Positions 24,667 to 35,003 of a DNA stretch of 64,000 bases are shown piece by piece. The notes under the pieces were generated by a model. That model was not told the origin of the DNA, ran no database searches, and was given only the letters and a program-made list of their open reading frames with translations. Location: NCBI RefSeq assembly GCF_000165425.1, contig NW_001799044.1, forward strand, positions 495,205-559,204, written 5' to 3'. Source of the DNA: Paramecium tetraurelia. Its lineage: Eukaryota > Ciliophora > Oligohymenophorea > Peniculida > Parameciidae. Position 1 is the stretch's first letter, and every line of letters begins with the position of its first letter. The position numbers were made by a program, and so were the translations under genes.

Positions 24667-25521
24667 ATGAACAAAGATCAACTTATTAAATGGATATAAA
24701 ATGTGATTAAAACAAAAATAATGAAGAAAGAAGATTAAACTATTTTCGAATTAGAAGCTAAAATTGGAAAATTTAAGGGTCAAAATGTCCATGCCAATAA
24801 ATATTTACAATCAATCAAAGGTATGGAATAATTGGATAAAAATAATTCAAAATACTAGTTTGAATCCAAGATAAATTTAAAGCAATATAATAACGCTTAT
24901 GAGTATTTAAAATAAAAGGAAAACTAAGTTGTCATTAAAAGATTAGACTTTTCACTAAACAAACAACAAAGAAACTCATTTCAAATAATCAATAACTAAA
25001 TATCAGCAGTATTGATTGAAAAGCAAAAGAATCTATAAGAAAACATCGATATCATAAATGATAAAATTCATTTCAGAATATCTCTAAATTAGGAAAAAAC
25101 TCTATCAAAGAGCTTAAAGGATATCATCGCTCAAATGCCTTCAAGAAAATAACATGCAAATTTTATAAGATTGAAGCAAACCTTATTTATTAACGAAAAC
25201 CATCTAGAATTTGCACTTTCAAAAGTATCTTCAATCGTCAAATATGATCCAGAATTTTAAAAGATTCTTGATGAAATTTCTTCATCAAAATGCATAAATA
25301 TTCAAAATAAATTAGAATAGATCTTTAAAGATTAGAATCTGACCGATTATGAATTTGAAATAGAAATAGCATAGATAAAAGATTTTAATGATGAATAAAT
25401 TGAGCAATTATCAAAAGATCTCATACACTAAATAGATGTATTTTGGGGCATATTAAATTTCAACCAAGTTGAGGATGAATAAAAACCTGAAAAGAAAGTC
25501 AGATTGAATGAAAATGAATGA
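24667..25521 (+). CDS. Cet1-like mRNA 5'-triphosphatase (tunnel family)
   Basis: Tunnel-fold RNA triphosphatases remove the gamma phosphate from nascent mRNA as the first step of capping in fungi and protists. The 284-residue frame has no intron. It shows the three acid/basic strands of the fold in order: FELEAKIGKFKG near the N-terminus (metal-binding ExE), INDKIHFRISLNQEKTL (the R-x-S strand) with QHANFIRLKQTLF and EFALSKV after it, and YEFEIEIAQIKDF near the C-terminus (second ExE). This matches Cet1-type enzymes, not the cysteine phosphatase type of animals. No guanylyltransferase domain is fused. The assignment rests on motif order and not on a search. Confidence 0.7.
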
Positions 25522-25570
25522 TTAATATTGTAATTATTGAGTTTGTTTTATTAAATTATATTAATAATTA

Positions 25571-26158
25571 ATGAGCATATAAACCACACTTTAAAGTACT
25601 TAAGAAGAATTAACAAAATTGCAATCACTTATATAGGAACTCTCAGAAAAAGGCAATCTTGATGAAATAACAGAGGGAATGAGTCACAAAGATTAAATTG
25701 AACTTAATCTCAACTTGGCTTATACTCTGTCTTCACTCTATTATTGTAAAATGTACTATAATTATTTAGCTTATTTAAAATTAAACTCAGTCGAAACCTC
25801 TGCTCATCCTATTATGAATGAGTTATCTAGAATATAAGAGGCTTTCCAAAAATATTTGCCTTCATAAGTCAAACAACCAGATTAGAAATAAATGAGTCTG
25901 GATAGAGATGCTGCAAAGAGATTTATACAACCTAATTTAAAGAGCTTAGATGATAACCAAAATTATTAACACAAACAAAAAAAATTAATCGAAGAAGATA
26001 AAAATAATACTACTAGACTTGAATAACCTGTAGATATATGGAAGAATGAAAAGGATTAATAGGATTAAAATAAACAAAAATTAATTAGAGGAAATCTCAT
26101 CCCCTAAACAGGTCATTTGAATTGGAAAAATCAGATTGAGAAATTAATGAAAAAATGA
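25571..26158 (+). CDS. C1D: C1D / Rrp47-type exosome cofactor
   Basis: C1D (Rrp47 in yeast) is a small nuclear protein that helps the Rrp6 exosome subunit trim rRNA and snoRNA precursors. The 195-residue frame carries the Sas10/C1D domain: IELNLNLAYTLSSLYYCKMY matches the conserved AYTLNSLFWMYL helix, AHPIMNELSRIQEAFQKYL matches HPVKQELERIRxYMxKVK, and LDRDAAKRFIQPNL matches LDxxAAxRFVKxxL. A Lys/Gln-rich tail follows. There is no intron. It lies 49 bp downstream of the capping enzyme gene on the same strand; both act on RNA, but close packing is the rule here. Confidence 0.88.
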
Positions 26159-26846
26159 CATGATTGTATTTATTTTAAATATTAAATTAATTCTAAAATA
26201 TTAATAATAATAATCCAAATAAGGTACATCACCTTAAAAATAATTTCAAAATGAATGAAACCTTAGAATATAAATGATAGGTGTTTCAATTTTATTTTAT
26301 AATATGCCAAAAAATGATTTAAATGCAATTTAATCAGCATAATCAAAAGTATATCAAAATTAGATAACCATTCAGAACGATTTCGCCATATACCTTAATT
26401 ATTTAACCTCTTATTAAATAAAATCAAATGAGCACACTCATAATTATTCAATACATAATTTATTGAAACTAATATGATAAATATATATTGAAATTGAAAT
26501 AATGATTCTAAAGATTTAAGTTAAATTCTATTTTAATCATAATATTTTCTAATTTGAAATTCTTCTCAGTAAAAAGAGATAATAGATAATATAAGTATTA
26601 TTATTATTGATATGAAAATTGAGAGGTGACTGTTAGATATTTTATCTCTCAAAGTCTCTATACCAAATTGTAATTTTTAGAAATATGAAGTTTTATCTCT
26701 CTGTTTATAAATGAATAATTAATATTAAATAGTAAAGTAATTTAAGCAGTAAAACCTAGTTTTATTCTCAATAATAATTTTCTTATTGTTCAGAACTATT
26801 TCTAATCAATCTGTTATTGCATATTATAAAATGATAATTTTATATG
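26159..26846. other. Intergenic stretch between convergent genes
   Basis: Nearly 700 bp of spacer between the ends of C1D and the secreted-peptide gene. It has scattered short inverted repeats (for example AGAGATAA blocks near 26575-26700) but no frame or RNA I can support. Confidence 0.4.
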
Positions 26847-27145
26847 TCATTATTTGCCACTTGGCCCTGGTACGCAATTTAAAATATGAATCTTATCCCA
26901 AGTGTCACATGTCTCAGACTTCCATTGTTTTAAGCATTTACCCTAAAATTTATTGTAGTTGTTCATACTGATCTGCAACAGACTTATGTCTCAAATCCAC
27001 AAACTACACCTCCGGCACTTTGACATCTATTTGTGCAATCTAAACTCCATGGGGCAAATTAATATTCGTATCTTAAATTGCTTTATGCATTCAACTAGCT
27101 GCAAATAACTAAACCCAATAGCAAAATGAAAACGCAAAATCTCAT
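26847..27145 (-). CDS. Small secreted eight-cysteine peptide
   Basis: The ATG at 27145 starts a clear signal peptide (MRFCVFILLLGLVICSQLNA). One 26-nt intron (GTATGA...TTTTAG, about 26938-26963) joins two exons into 90 residues. The mature part of about 70 residues has eight cysteines: the first exon gives LDCTNRCQSAGGVVCGFETQ and VCCRS, the second gives GKCLKQWKSETCDTWDKIHI and LNCVPGPSGKQ. The spacing is C-x3-C-x7-C-x6-CC-x3-C-x8-C-x10-C, which would allow four disulfides. This looks like a knottin-, inhibitor- or defensin-like extruded peptide. I recognise no family. Without the intron the frame would stop after five cysteines; the even count after splicing supports the intron. Confidence 0.65.
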
Positions 27146-27611
27146 AATTATTAATAATAAAAACGATATTATAATTTTTGCCTAATTTAAGAGTTCATAA
27201 CTTAAGGATAAGGCAAATGATAGTTGAATTTAAAGAGAGATATTATTACAAAAAAATTAGTAAATTGTCCCTGTCAACTTAATGTTAGAGTCAATTAAAA
27301 AAATGTAATTGTTCTAAGAAATTTTTTTGAATTTAAGTCTAAATTATTAAACAGAGTTTAGAAATATAGGTATTTATTTAGTATTTATTGAAGAAAAATA
27401 TCTTTTTATTAATTCTAGACAATCCATTTAATTATTTATTTTATATAATATACAATACCTATACTATGAATGAAGAGATAAATGAAATGAATTGAATTGA
27501 ATTTATCCTATAATTAGAAAAATTATAATTCTATGGAAGTATAAGGGTTTCTAATAAATGAAAAATGTTTTAATTTATTATTAAAAAATTAGTTTTTATT
27601 GTAATTCTATT
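27146..27611. other. Intergenic region between divergent genes
   Basis: About 465 bp upstream of both the secreted-peptide gene and the coiled-coil gene. It is AT-rich; no coding frame or RNA gene is recognised. Confidence 0.5.
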
Positions 27612-28814
27612 ATGAAACAATAGGAAAAAGAGCGATACTCAGTAACCTTAACAAATGGTAACACGTAGATTTTTAACTGTTAATCACTTAACCTCAAATA
27701 TTAGATCTCAAAAGTTGATTCTACTATACCTTTTGAGTTTATGATGCTTGTCAATGATAAAATCAATTATGTTTTTCAATGTAACTTAGATTTGACTAAG
27801 TCATTTGTGAAAACAAATTAAACAAATGAATTATATAATCTGAAGTTAGTTGACATGCAACAAGTCTTTAATGAAAACTTATAATTAAAAACTAGAAATA
27901 GACAAGTTCAAGATGAAATAATAGAATGTAAAAGGAAGAATGAGGAGATAAACAATGAATGTTAAGAATTAATGAGACAAAATTAAGGGCAATAAAATTA
28001 ATTAAATATAGCAAACAATAAGATAAGAGAGTTGGAAGAAATATTAGAACAAACCTCTCAAATCGGAATGAATGCTCAAAAATCTTTGGATTCAAATTTA
28101 TAATAGAAAAATAAAGTAATACAATAAAAGGAAGAAGAAATCTATGCATTGCAGCAAGAAGTCTCAAATTAAAAAATCAAAATTTAAAGTATTACAAGGT
28201 AATTTTAAGAAAAGGAGGATGAATATAAACAAAAAATTTAAGCTGTTGAATAATCAGAAAATGAAATTCGTGATAATCTTATAAAAAGTGTAAATTAAGT
28301 TTAGGAACTATAAGCATATATAACTAATCAATATAATTAATCATGTACTCTAAAATAAGAGTACGAAAACTTTTATTAATAGATGATGCCATATTATTAG
28401 GCCTGTTTTGAATTAAATAAAGTAAAAGAAGAACAAGATACTTCGATAGCAGATAAGGATAAAAAGATAAAAGAATTATAAAGGGAGATTACAAGATTGA
28501 AAGAAGAAGCTAAAGAAAATTTATAGTAACAATAGGATCATGATAAGGAATAGTTGGAAAATTAAAAAAAATCATCTGAAAGGCAATAATAAAAACTTAA
28601 TAATGATATCAATGAATTAAAAAACTAAGTTACAAATTTGAAGAATTAAGTTTCAATATTAGAAGCAGGGACTCAAGAAAGAGACTAGAAAATCAAAGAA
28701 CTTAAAAAGTAGTATTAGAATGTAAAAGATTTAGAAAATGAAGGAATTCAATAGAATAATTTTTTTAAAATGTCAACTGGTTAACCAGTACCAGAGTACT
28801 TAAAGAAGAAATGA
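27612..28814 (+). CDS. Coiled-coil protein with small globular head
   Basis: The 400-residue frame needs no intron. Residues 1-90 look globular and beta-rich (RYSVTLTNGNTQIF, PFEFMMLVNDKINYVFQCNL), and the rest is a nearly continuous coiled coil rich in Glu, Gln and Lys (ELEEILEQTSQIGMNAQKSL, ELQREITRLKEEAKENLQQQ). The end is MSTGQPVPEYLKKK. A beta head followed by a long coiled coil is the plan of the XRCC4/SAS-6 group, but I see no specific motif of it, so this is only a shape comparison. No function assigned. Confidence 0.7.
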
Positions 28815-29157
28815 ATTAAATTAAAAGTGAATATTATAAATAATTGACAATTACAATTATAATTGTATTTATAAACAATTGATATTACATATATCATATT
28901 AGGTTGTTTTCAAAATGTATTTAAACTATTATGTTAATGAGAATGAAGTAAAAAAGGATTTGAAAGTTATAATCATATTTAATAAAGGAAACAATGAATA
29001 CACAAAATATATAAGTTGCAACACTATTAATTAACATGGTTCTCATTATTGAAGAAAAAAGAATCAAATTATACGAAAAAATTTGCTTTTATAATTGTTT
29101 AAAGATAAATTCCTCAGAATTTTAAATTTAATTAATGATATAATTTACAATTTCTTA
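28815..29157. other. Intergenic stretch between convergent genes
   Basis: AT-rich spacer of about 340 bp; nothing recognised. Confidence 0.5.
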
Positions 29158-30703
29158 TCAAGGAAATAATCTACTTGAATCTCTTGGAAACAAACTTGCG
29201 TTTCTAATATTTTTTAAATCAAAGTATAAATATAGGAATCTTTCTAAACCAAATGCACATCCTCCATGAGGATAGGATCCATACCTTTAGATATAGAATA
29301 ATACTTCACCTGAAGGAATTAATGTAGTCTTTTAATAGTTGAGCATCTTATCCTATTCCTTTTAGTTAATTATTTAAATGTTCTGGATCATGAATTCTTT
29401 AATGGCCTGATGCTATTTCTTCTCCTCTCAAAAAGAATTTGTAAGATAAATTAAAATTAGGATCCACTTTACAAGGCATAATACAGGAATTTTAATTTTC
29501 TCTTGGTAATCTATTCAGAATGAAAAAGTCAGTTCCATATTTCTCTTTTACTATCTTTCCTAATTACTTTTAATTTGTAATGCAAAAATAATATTAAGGA
29601 CTTTAAACAATACCAACTTCTTGAAGTAATTTTATTGCATCAAAATATGTTAATTTGATAATAGGGTAACAAATCTTAATAGGTTAAAACTAAAACTACT
29701 TTGCGATGATTTAAATTTCTTAATCAAACTTTTTCTCAATTCCCTTCAATATAAATAAACATAATTCTTCTGTCAGATCTAGCAATTCAGTATAATTTTC
29801 TTTGATAACCATTTCTAAATCCATACATATAAATTCACACAATTCTCTATGAGTGTTACCATGAAGTGCCCGAAATGCTGGGGATACTTCAAAAACTCTT
29901 TCAAAATCAGCCATCAGACACATTTATTTATATTTACAAGATGATTAGGATAAAAATGCTTGATAATTAAAGTACTATAATTTAAATTTGCAATAGTTAT
30001 TTTTTGTATTAAATCCTAATAGTTTTGGAGTATGAATTTCAATAAACCCCTTTTCTATTAAAAATTATCTAAAAAGCAAAGCTATTCCTGATTTTACTCG
30101 AAAAATGGCCTATTTTGCAGGAGTTCTTAAGTCAAGAACTCTATTATTTAATCTTTAATTTTGAGATATTTGATAATCTTGAATTTAGATTAACTGCTGT
30201 TGATCTTCATTCTACTTTTACTATTATAAATTAGGATAATAATCAATAATTTTTCTTGAAGCTTCTTCAATTTGAAATGGCAATTTAGTAATTGATCTAC
30301 TTATCACTCTAATAGTTTATATATGTAATTCAACTTATTAAGTACAATCCTTGATCTTAAAATTTGTTTATAAAACAACAGCTTCTATGTCAACTACAGA
30401 TTCCAAATTGATTCCTCCTGTGTATTTAATCATTTGCGAACCTATTTGTTCTCCTTTTGTTAAAACAGCTTAGATTGTATACCAATTTTCTCTGAGAACT
30501 AAAAAAGCAATTTTTCCTTTCATTCTAGAATTGTGAATCCTAGCTCTGAGTAAGATAGTTTTTCCAATTGTTGATTCATTGATTTGACTTACTTTCATCC
30601 ATTATCGATTTGTTTTCTAAGACTATTATATTAATGAAACATCCCCATATCTATCTCCGTCATTAATGTCTTACTATTTCTCATTCAATTACTAATTAAT
30701 CAT
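29158..30703 (-). CDS. Aspartyl-tRNA synthetase, cytosolic type
   Basis: Class II synthetase that charges tRNA-Asp. The N-terminal OB-fold anticodon-binding domain is seen in IGKTILLRARIHNSRMKGKI followed by AFLVLRENWYTIQAVL. Motif 2 is in VSPAFRALHGNTHRELCEFI, and motif 3 in YPHGGCAFGLERFLYLYFDL with the ending LFPRDSSRLFP, as in eukaryotic enzymes. The size (about 514 codons) fits the cytosolic form. The start at 30703 (MINQQLNEKQQDIND) is chosen because it gives a short head before the OB-fold; the frame is open further upstream, so a longer N-terminus is possible. Motif 2 has FRAL where most have FRAE. Confidence 0.9.
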
Positions 30704-31331
30704 TTAATTATTAGATCTCTTGAAATCTTTTAAAATAATTCTTTTATATAGTATAAGGACTTATTAAAATTATTGATTTATAAATTGTTGATACTAAATT
30801 AATTGTAATAAAATAGCAACCAATCCATTTCCATATTGAATGTCCTCCTAACATTATATAAGTAATAAAATTATTAAATAAATCCAATATCAAGAACATT
30901 TGATAGTAGTAAATAATAATTTAATATTATGAAATTCGTATACAAAAAGCAAATCGTAAAACCAAATAGATAAGCTGTTTAAATTGCTTTGGAAAATTTG
31001 CATTTATTGAATTATTCTAACTTTTACAAAATCACCCCAATCCACATTCATTTCCTAAATCAATAATTGACTTGAATTGACCTATATTCTAATGTGAGAA
31101 CAATAATAGCTATGAAACGCAGCATAAAATTATTTCCAAATAAAAGTTATGAATAAGTTAAGAATCAGTTTAAAATTCACTATATTCATTATTATTATTA
31201 TTAGAGTTCCAGTTTTTTTAAAGATAATTAAGTTTCATAACCTTTAATCAAACACTTAATTTTTCTTTGTTATATCATTGATAGATTGGATATTTCATTT
31301 TATAATTATTAATATAATTTATTTATAGTAA
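30704..31331. other. Intergenic stretch, only short unsupported ORFs
   Basis: About 630 bp between two minus-strand genes. A plus-strand 48-codon frame at 30930-31077 begins MKFVYKK but ends after about 48 residues with no domain. A minus-strand 53-codon frame overlaps it. Neither has support beyond being open. Confidence 0.4.
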
Positions 31332-31946
31332 TCATAATTGGGAAGCCAGTTTTGGTGACTTTTGCAAGAACTATTATTATAATTTCTTTCTTTATTCTTG
31401 AAGTTGTCTGCTTTTTTGTTCTAATTGGCTTATTTTAAATTCAGACTGTATCAATTATTCTTGTAAATTTTGATATTAAGTTACTAACTTGTCGTTTGAG
31501 CATTCGTTATTCTCTTTTTCTCTTTAATTATGCAAAGGAGTTGAAAAACCAGTATCAGTTTGAATTCTATTTGATTAATTATATTGATTATTGGCTAAGC
31601 TCTACCTCTGTTAAGATAAAACATTTGGAGTAAGTGTCCTTGATTACACAACCTAATGCTTTGTTGGAGTTTAATTTAAACGTTAATTATATGGAATTTT
31701 TTGTGGGGTCAGTGCTGCATTTTGGGGTTATTAAGAATATTTTATCACATTAGGACTTACTGAAACTTTGTTTGTGATTAATCTTATTGGAGAGACATTT
31801 GAAATTTACTAATCAATGTTCTATGACACTCTTCTCGTAGATTGCAATTAACTCGATTTATCTAATGGAATAATGATCGACTATTAATTCTATACTGGCA
31901 TTCTAATTGCAGGTTATATTATTCTCTAAATACAAATCCTTATCAT
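31332..31946 (-). CDS. Gln/Asn/Thr-rich protein with C-terminal coiled coil
   Basis: A hydrophilic frame of 190-204 residues. ATGs at 31946 and 31901 are both in frame; the second (MPVQNQQSIIIPLDKSSQ) gives a more typical start. The middle contains Ser/Thr-Pro sites (NVSPIRLI, AALTPQKIPYNQ, LNQTPTKHQVV, SRTLTPNVL), which are possible targets of proline-directed kinases such as the MAPK encoded 1.7 kb away. The end is coiled coil (YQNLQEQLIQSEFKISQLEQ). No family recognised. Real coding is supported by composition. Confidence 0.6.
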
Positions 31947-32211
31947 ACCTAAGTATATTAAAACATTTTTCAATATTCCAATTAACAGATAAATAATTAA
32001 AAATATTTATGTATATTTTTAATTAATTACAGGCATAAGTTAGATTGAAATAATAGTGTTATTTATGCAAATAGCATTTATTCTTATGTGAAAATAATGA
32101 ATTTCTATCTAATGATAGTTATATATCATTAAACATTTTTAGAAGATTAATATTTATAAAATGAATAAAAAAATGTAATAAATATATATAACCAAAATTG
32201 ATTCACAAATT

Positions 32212-33399
32212 TCATTGATTGATAGAAGTTTTTTATTTTTAATTTAGATTTCGGCGTGCGCTTCCACTTCTACTTCTAGGTTGAGTTTATAGGGTTTCTA
32301 AAATTAGACAATAATATATTACGTTAAATAGTTTTTTGATGGAATTAAGAATTTTAAGAATTCTTCTTAGATGCATTGTAACTAAATAAGTTACCTTTCT
32401 TATCTTTAATAATTATTTATTATTGAATAGTGTCATTAATTGAGGATATCGAATTATGTTTGCCATGAAATGATTTTTAATATTCTTGTTGTTATTACAT
32501 TAACAATTACAATTATTATTACTGTTAATGATTTTATCCATATTGAAGGATATTAAAGTAATTTTATTTCAAAGAACCTTAAGATTAAGTAGGATAATCT
32601 GTGCTTTCTTAAAGCTAACTACTTAATTTGTGTTCTGAATATGAACTAGTTTTATTGGTTTCCTTACTATTAGGCTTCTTTTGTATTAGTGCTTTAATCT
32701 ATTAGCTATTCTTATTATGCTTCTAAACTTCTTGATCTCTTTGATCATATTCAATTGTCTTTTTGTATACTTCATTTTCGTATTCTTATATTCGTTGCTT
32801 ATAGTAAGCGATATCAGATTACAATTTAGTGTTTTCCTCGTAATAATTTTAGTTTTCCCTTTTGAGATTCTAATGGAAAATATTCACAGATGTTTTACAT
32901 TCATAATTTTCTTGGTGGTTTCCAGAAGCTCATTTCTCGTAGATTCACTCTCATCCAATTTGGCTTGGATTGATTCTGCGTACAATTTTAATTGTTATTC
33001 TAGCTATTTTGAAGATAACAATTTATGTATACTCTAATATGATTTCTGATTTCGCCCTCATATTTAATCACAGTTTACTCCAATTTTTCGTATTCTTCCT
33101 CAGTTCTTAAACTTCTCAAGGAGGCATTTGGATCTACATCTTTCTCTAACTTTCTTAAATCATAAAATTGTTTACTTGACTTTTTTGTCAATTTTTAACA
33201 TGAGATTGGTGAAAACTACCTTAATTATATTGACTAGTTGGGGTAGATTCTCATAATCTTTCAATTCTTTCTCAATTTCATTGAGATCATTTTTGGTTTC
33301 AATGTACTTTTCCAATTAAATTAAAATTCTCTCCAATAAATCCTTGAGGGAAGACTCCATTTCTCGATCGGAATATGAAATCAAACTAGTTTCACTCAT
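32212..33399 (-). CDS. Coiled-coil protein with basic RS-like tail
   Basis: Starting MSETSLISYSDREMESSLKD, the frame needs introns of 22, 29, 29 and 25 nt and then encodes about 360 residues. It is coiled coil for about 230 residues (ERILIQLEKYIETKNDLNEI, LRTEEEYEKLEQTVIKYEGE, STRNELLETTKKIMNNLKRE), followed by a Gln-rich zone and a basic end TLQTQPRSRSGSARRNLNQK. Nothing points to a known family; a cytoskeletal or basal-body scaffold is possible. It is divergent from the MAPK gene, with 271 bp between the ATGs. Confidence 0.7.
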
Positions 33400-33670
33400 T
33401 AACAGTTTATTAATTATATTAAATACTTTTCATATATTTTGATTACATAATCAAATTTAAGATAAAGAAAAGGTATCAAATTACACTAACTTATTTTATT
33501 TCTTTATTTCTCAAAGGCAAAAAAACTGAAGTATATTTTATATAAATAAATTGATAAAATTACAGTTACACAATTACTCCACCCTTTGATTCTAAAATGA
33601 TGAAATTAGATAGGGATACACCAGTTTATAATTGTATTTAAGTTGAATACATTAAATTAATCAATAAATA

Positions 33671-34961
33671 ATGAAACATATTTCATAAAATTCATAGAAT
33701 TAGTAACTAGTCACAAAGACCTACAATGACATCCCATTCACCATTTACAACCGCTATTAAGGAATTAAATTATTGGGAGCTGGATCATATGGAACAGTGT
33801 TGTTAGCTTTGGATACCCAGACCAACACCAAAGTTGCAATTAAAAAATTAAATCCATTAGAGGATATCATAGATGCCAGAAGAATGTTGAGAGAAATAAG
33901 AATATTGAGAGCTATGACTCATCCCAATATAGTTGCAATCAAAGCAGCCATCTATGATAACGTATCATAAGAAAGCGATTATTTTGGCACTGTCTATTTA
34001 GTGCAAGAATATTTTTAGGCTGATCTTCACAGAGTTCTTAAAAATCCAAAAGACCTCACTGATGATCATGTACAATTCATCATGTATTATATCACATCCT
34101 ATTTGAGGTATCAATTAACCAAGGCAGTGGCCTATTTGCATTCAGCATCCATCCTACATAGAGACATTAAACCATCCAATATCTTAGCCAAAGATGATTG
34201 CTCTATAAGTTTATGTGATTTCGGTCTCTCCAGATAAATCGAAGAATACGAAGAAGAAGATAATAAAAAATCATAAAATTTCACAGAATATGTTGTCACA
34301 AGTATAAACAATCTAAAATCTTACTATAGGATACTACAGAGCACCAGAAATTATGGTTTCTTCTCAATAATACTCATTTCCTATTGACATATGGTCATTG
34401 GGCTGCACTTTCGCTGAAATATTAAATGAAGGAAAAGTAAATTATTATACAAAAACTATCAGGTCCTCTTCAAAGGCAAAACTTATGTTTAAATGGTTAA
34501 GATGATCTTTGAAACACTCGGTAAGCCTGTCTAGGAAGACCTGGATTAATTCATTAAAAACAAAAACGCTATGGAATTTGTTCAATCTCTGCCAAGTGTT
34601 CCACCATAATCAATCAAAAAGATAATTGATTATCCCAATCCCCTAGCTATAGATTTATTGGATAAGATGCTTGTAATCAACCCTCACAAAAGAATCACAG
34701 CTCATGAAGTATGATATATCATTAAATCAGGCTTTAAACCATCCTTATTTTAAGGAGATAAGAGAAAAGACTGAAGAAGCGCCTTATAAAGGGTAGACTG
34801 ACTTTACATTTGAAAATGATGACACAATTAGTTTTGAACAGATGAGAATTATGATCCTCGAAGAATTGAATAAATTAAGTGAAAAGATAGATATTCATGA
34901 TGAAATGGAAAGATTAAAACAACTTAAAGAAAAAAGGAGAGCCTAAAAGCATAAAAAGTGA
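33671..34961 (+). CDS. ERK-type mitogen-activated protein kinase
   Basis: Introns of 24, 28, 26 and 22 nt give 396 residues. Kinase motifs in order: [13 protein letters not shown] (Gly loop), VAIKKL (Lys), [17 protein letters not shown] (helix C Glu), [11 protein letters not shown] (catalytic loop), CDFGLSRQ, activation loop [16 protein letters not shown] with the TEY dual-phosphorylation site of ERKs, and [13 protein letters not shown]. The C-lobe continues to [18 protein letters not shown]. The tail is a short charged helix ([20 protein letters not shown]-like), with no long extension as in ERK7/8. The start at 33671 (MKHISQNSQNQQ) places 40 residues before the Gly loop. It probably acts in a cytosolic, nuclear or ciliary signalling cascade. 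Confidence 0.92.
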
Positions 34962-35003
34962 TGATTGTGTTATTATTCATTATAATATTATAAGGCAAGC
35001 ATG

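Noticed and set aside
30930-31077. ORF beginning MKFVYKK, like the start of GABARAP/ATG8
   Set aside because: The similarity ends after six residues; no ubiquitin-like core follows. The real ATG8 is at 59731-60164.
32717-33037. 106-codon hydrophobic plus-strand frame
   Set aside because: It is the complement of a coiled-coil gene; AT-rich antisense of Lys/Glu codons reads as Phe/Leu/Ile and mimics membrane helices.
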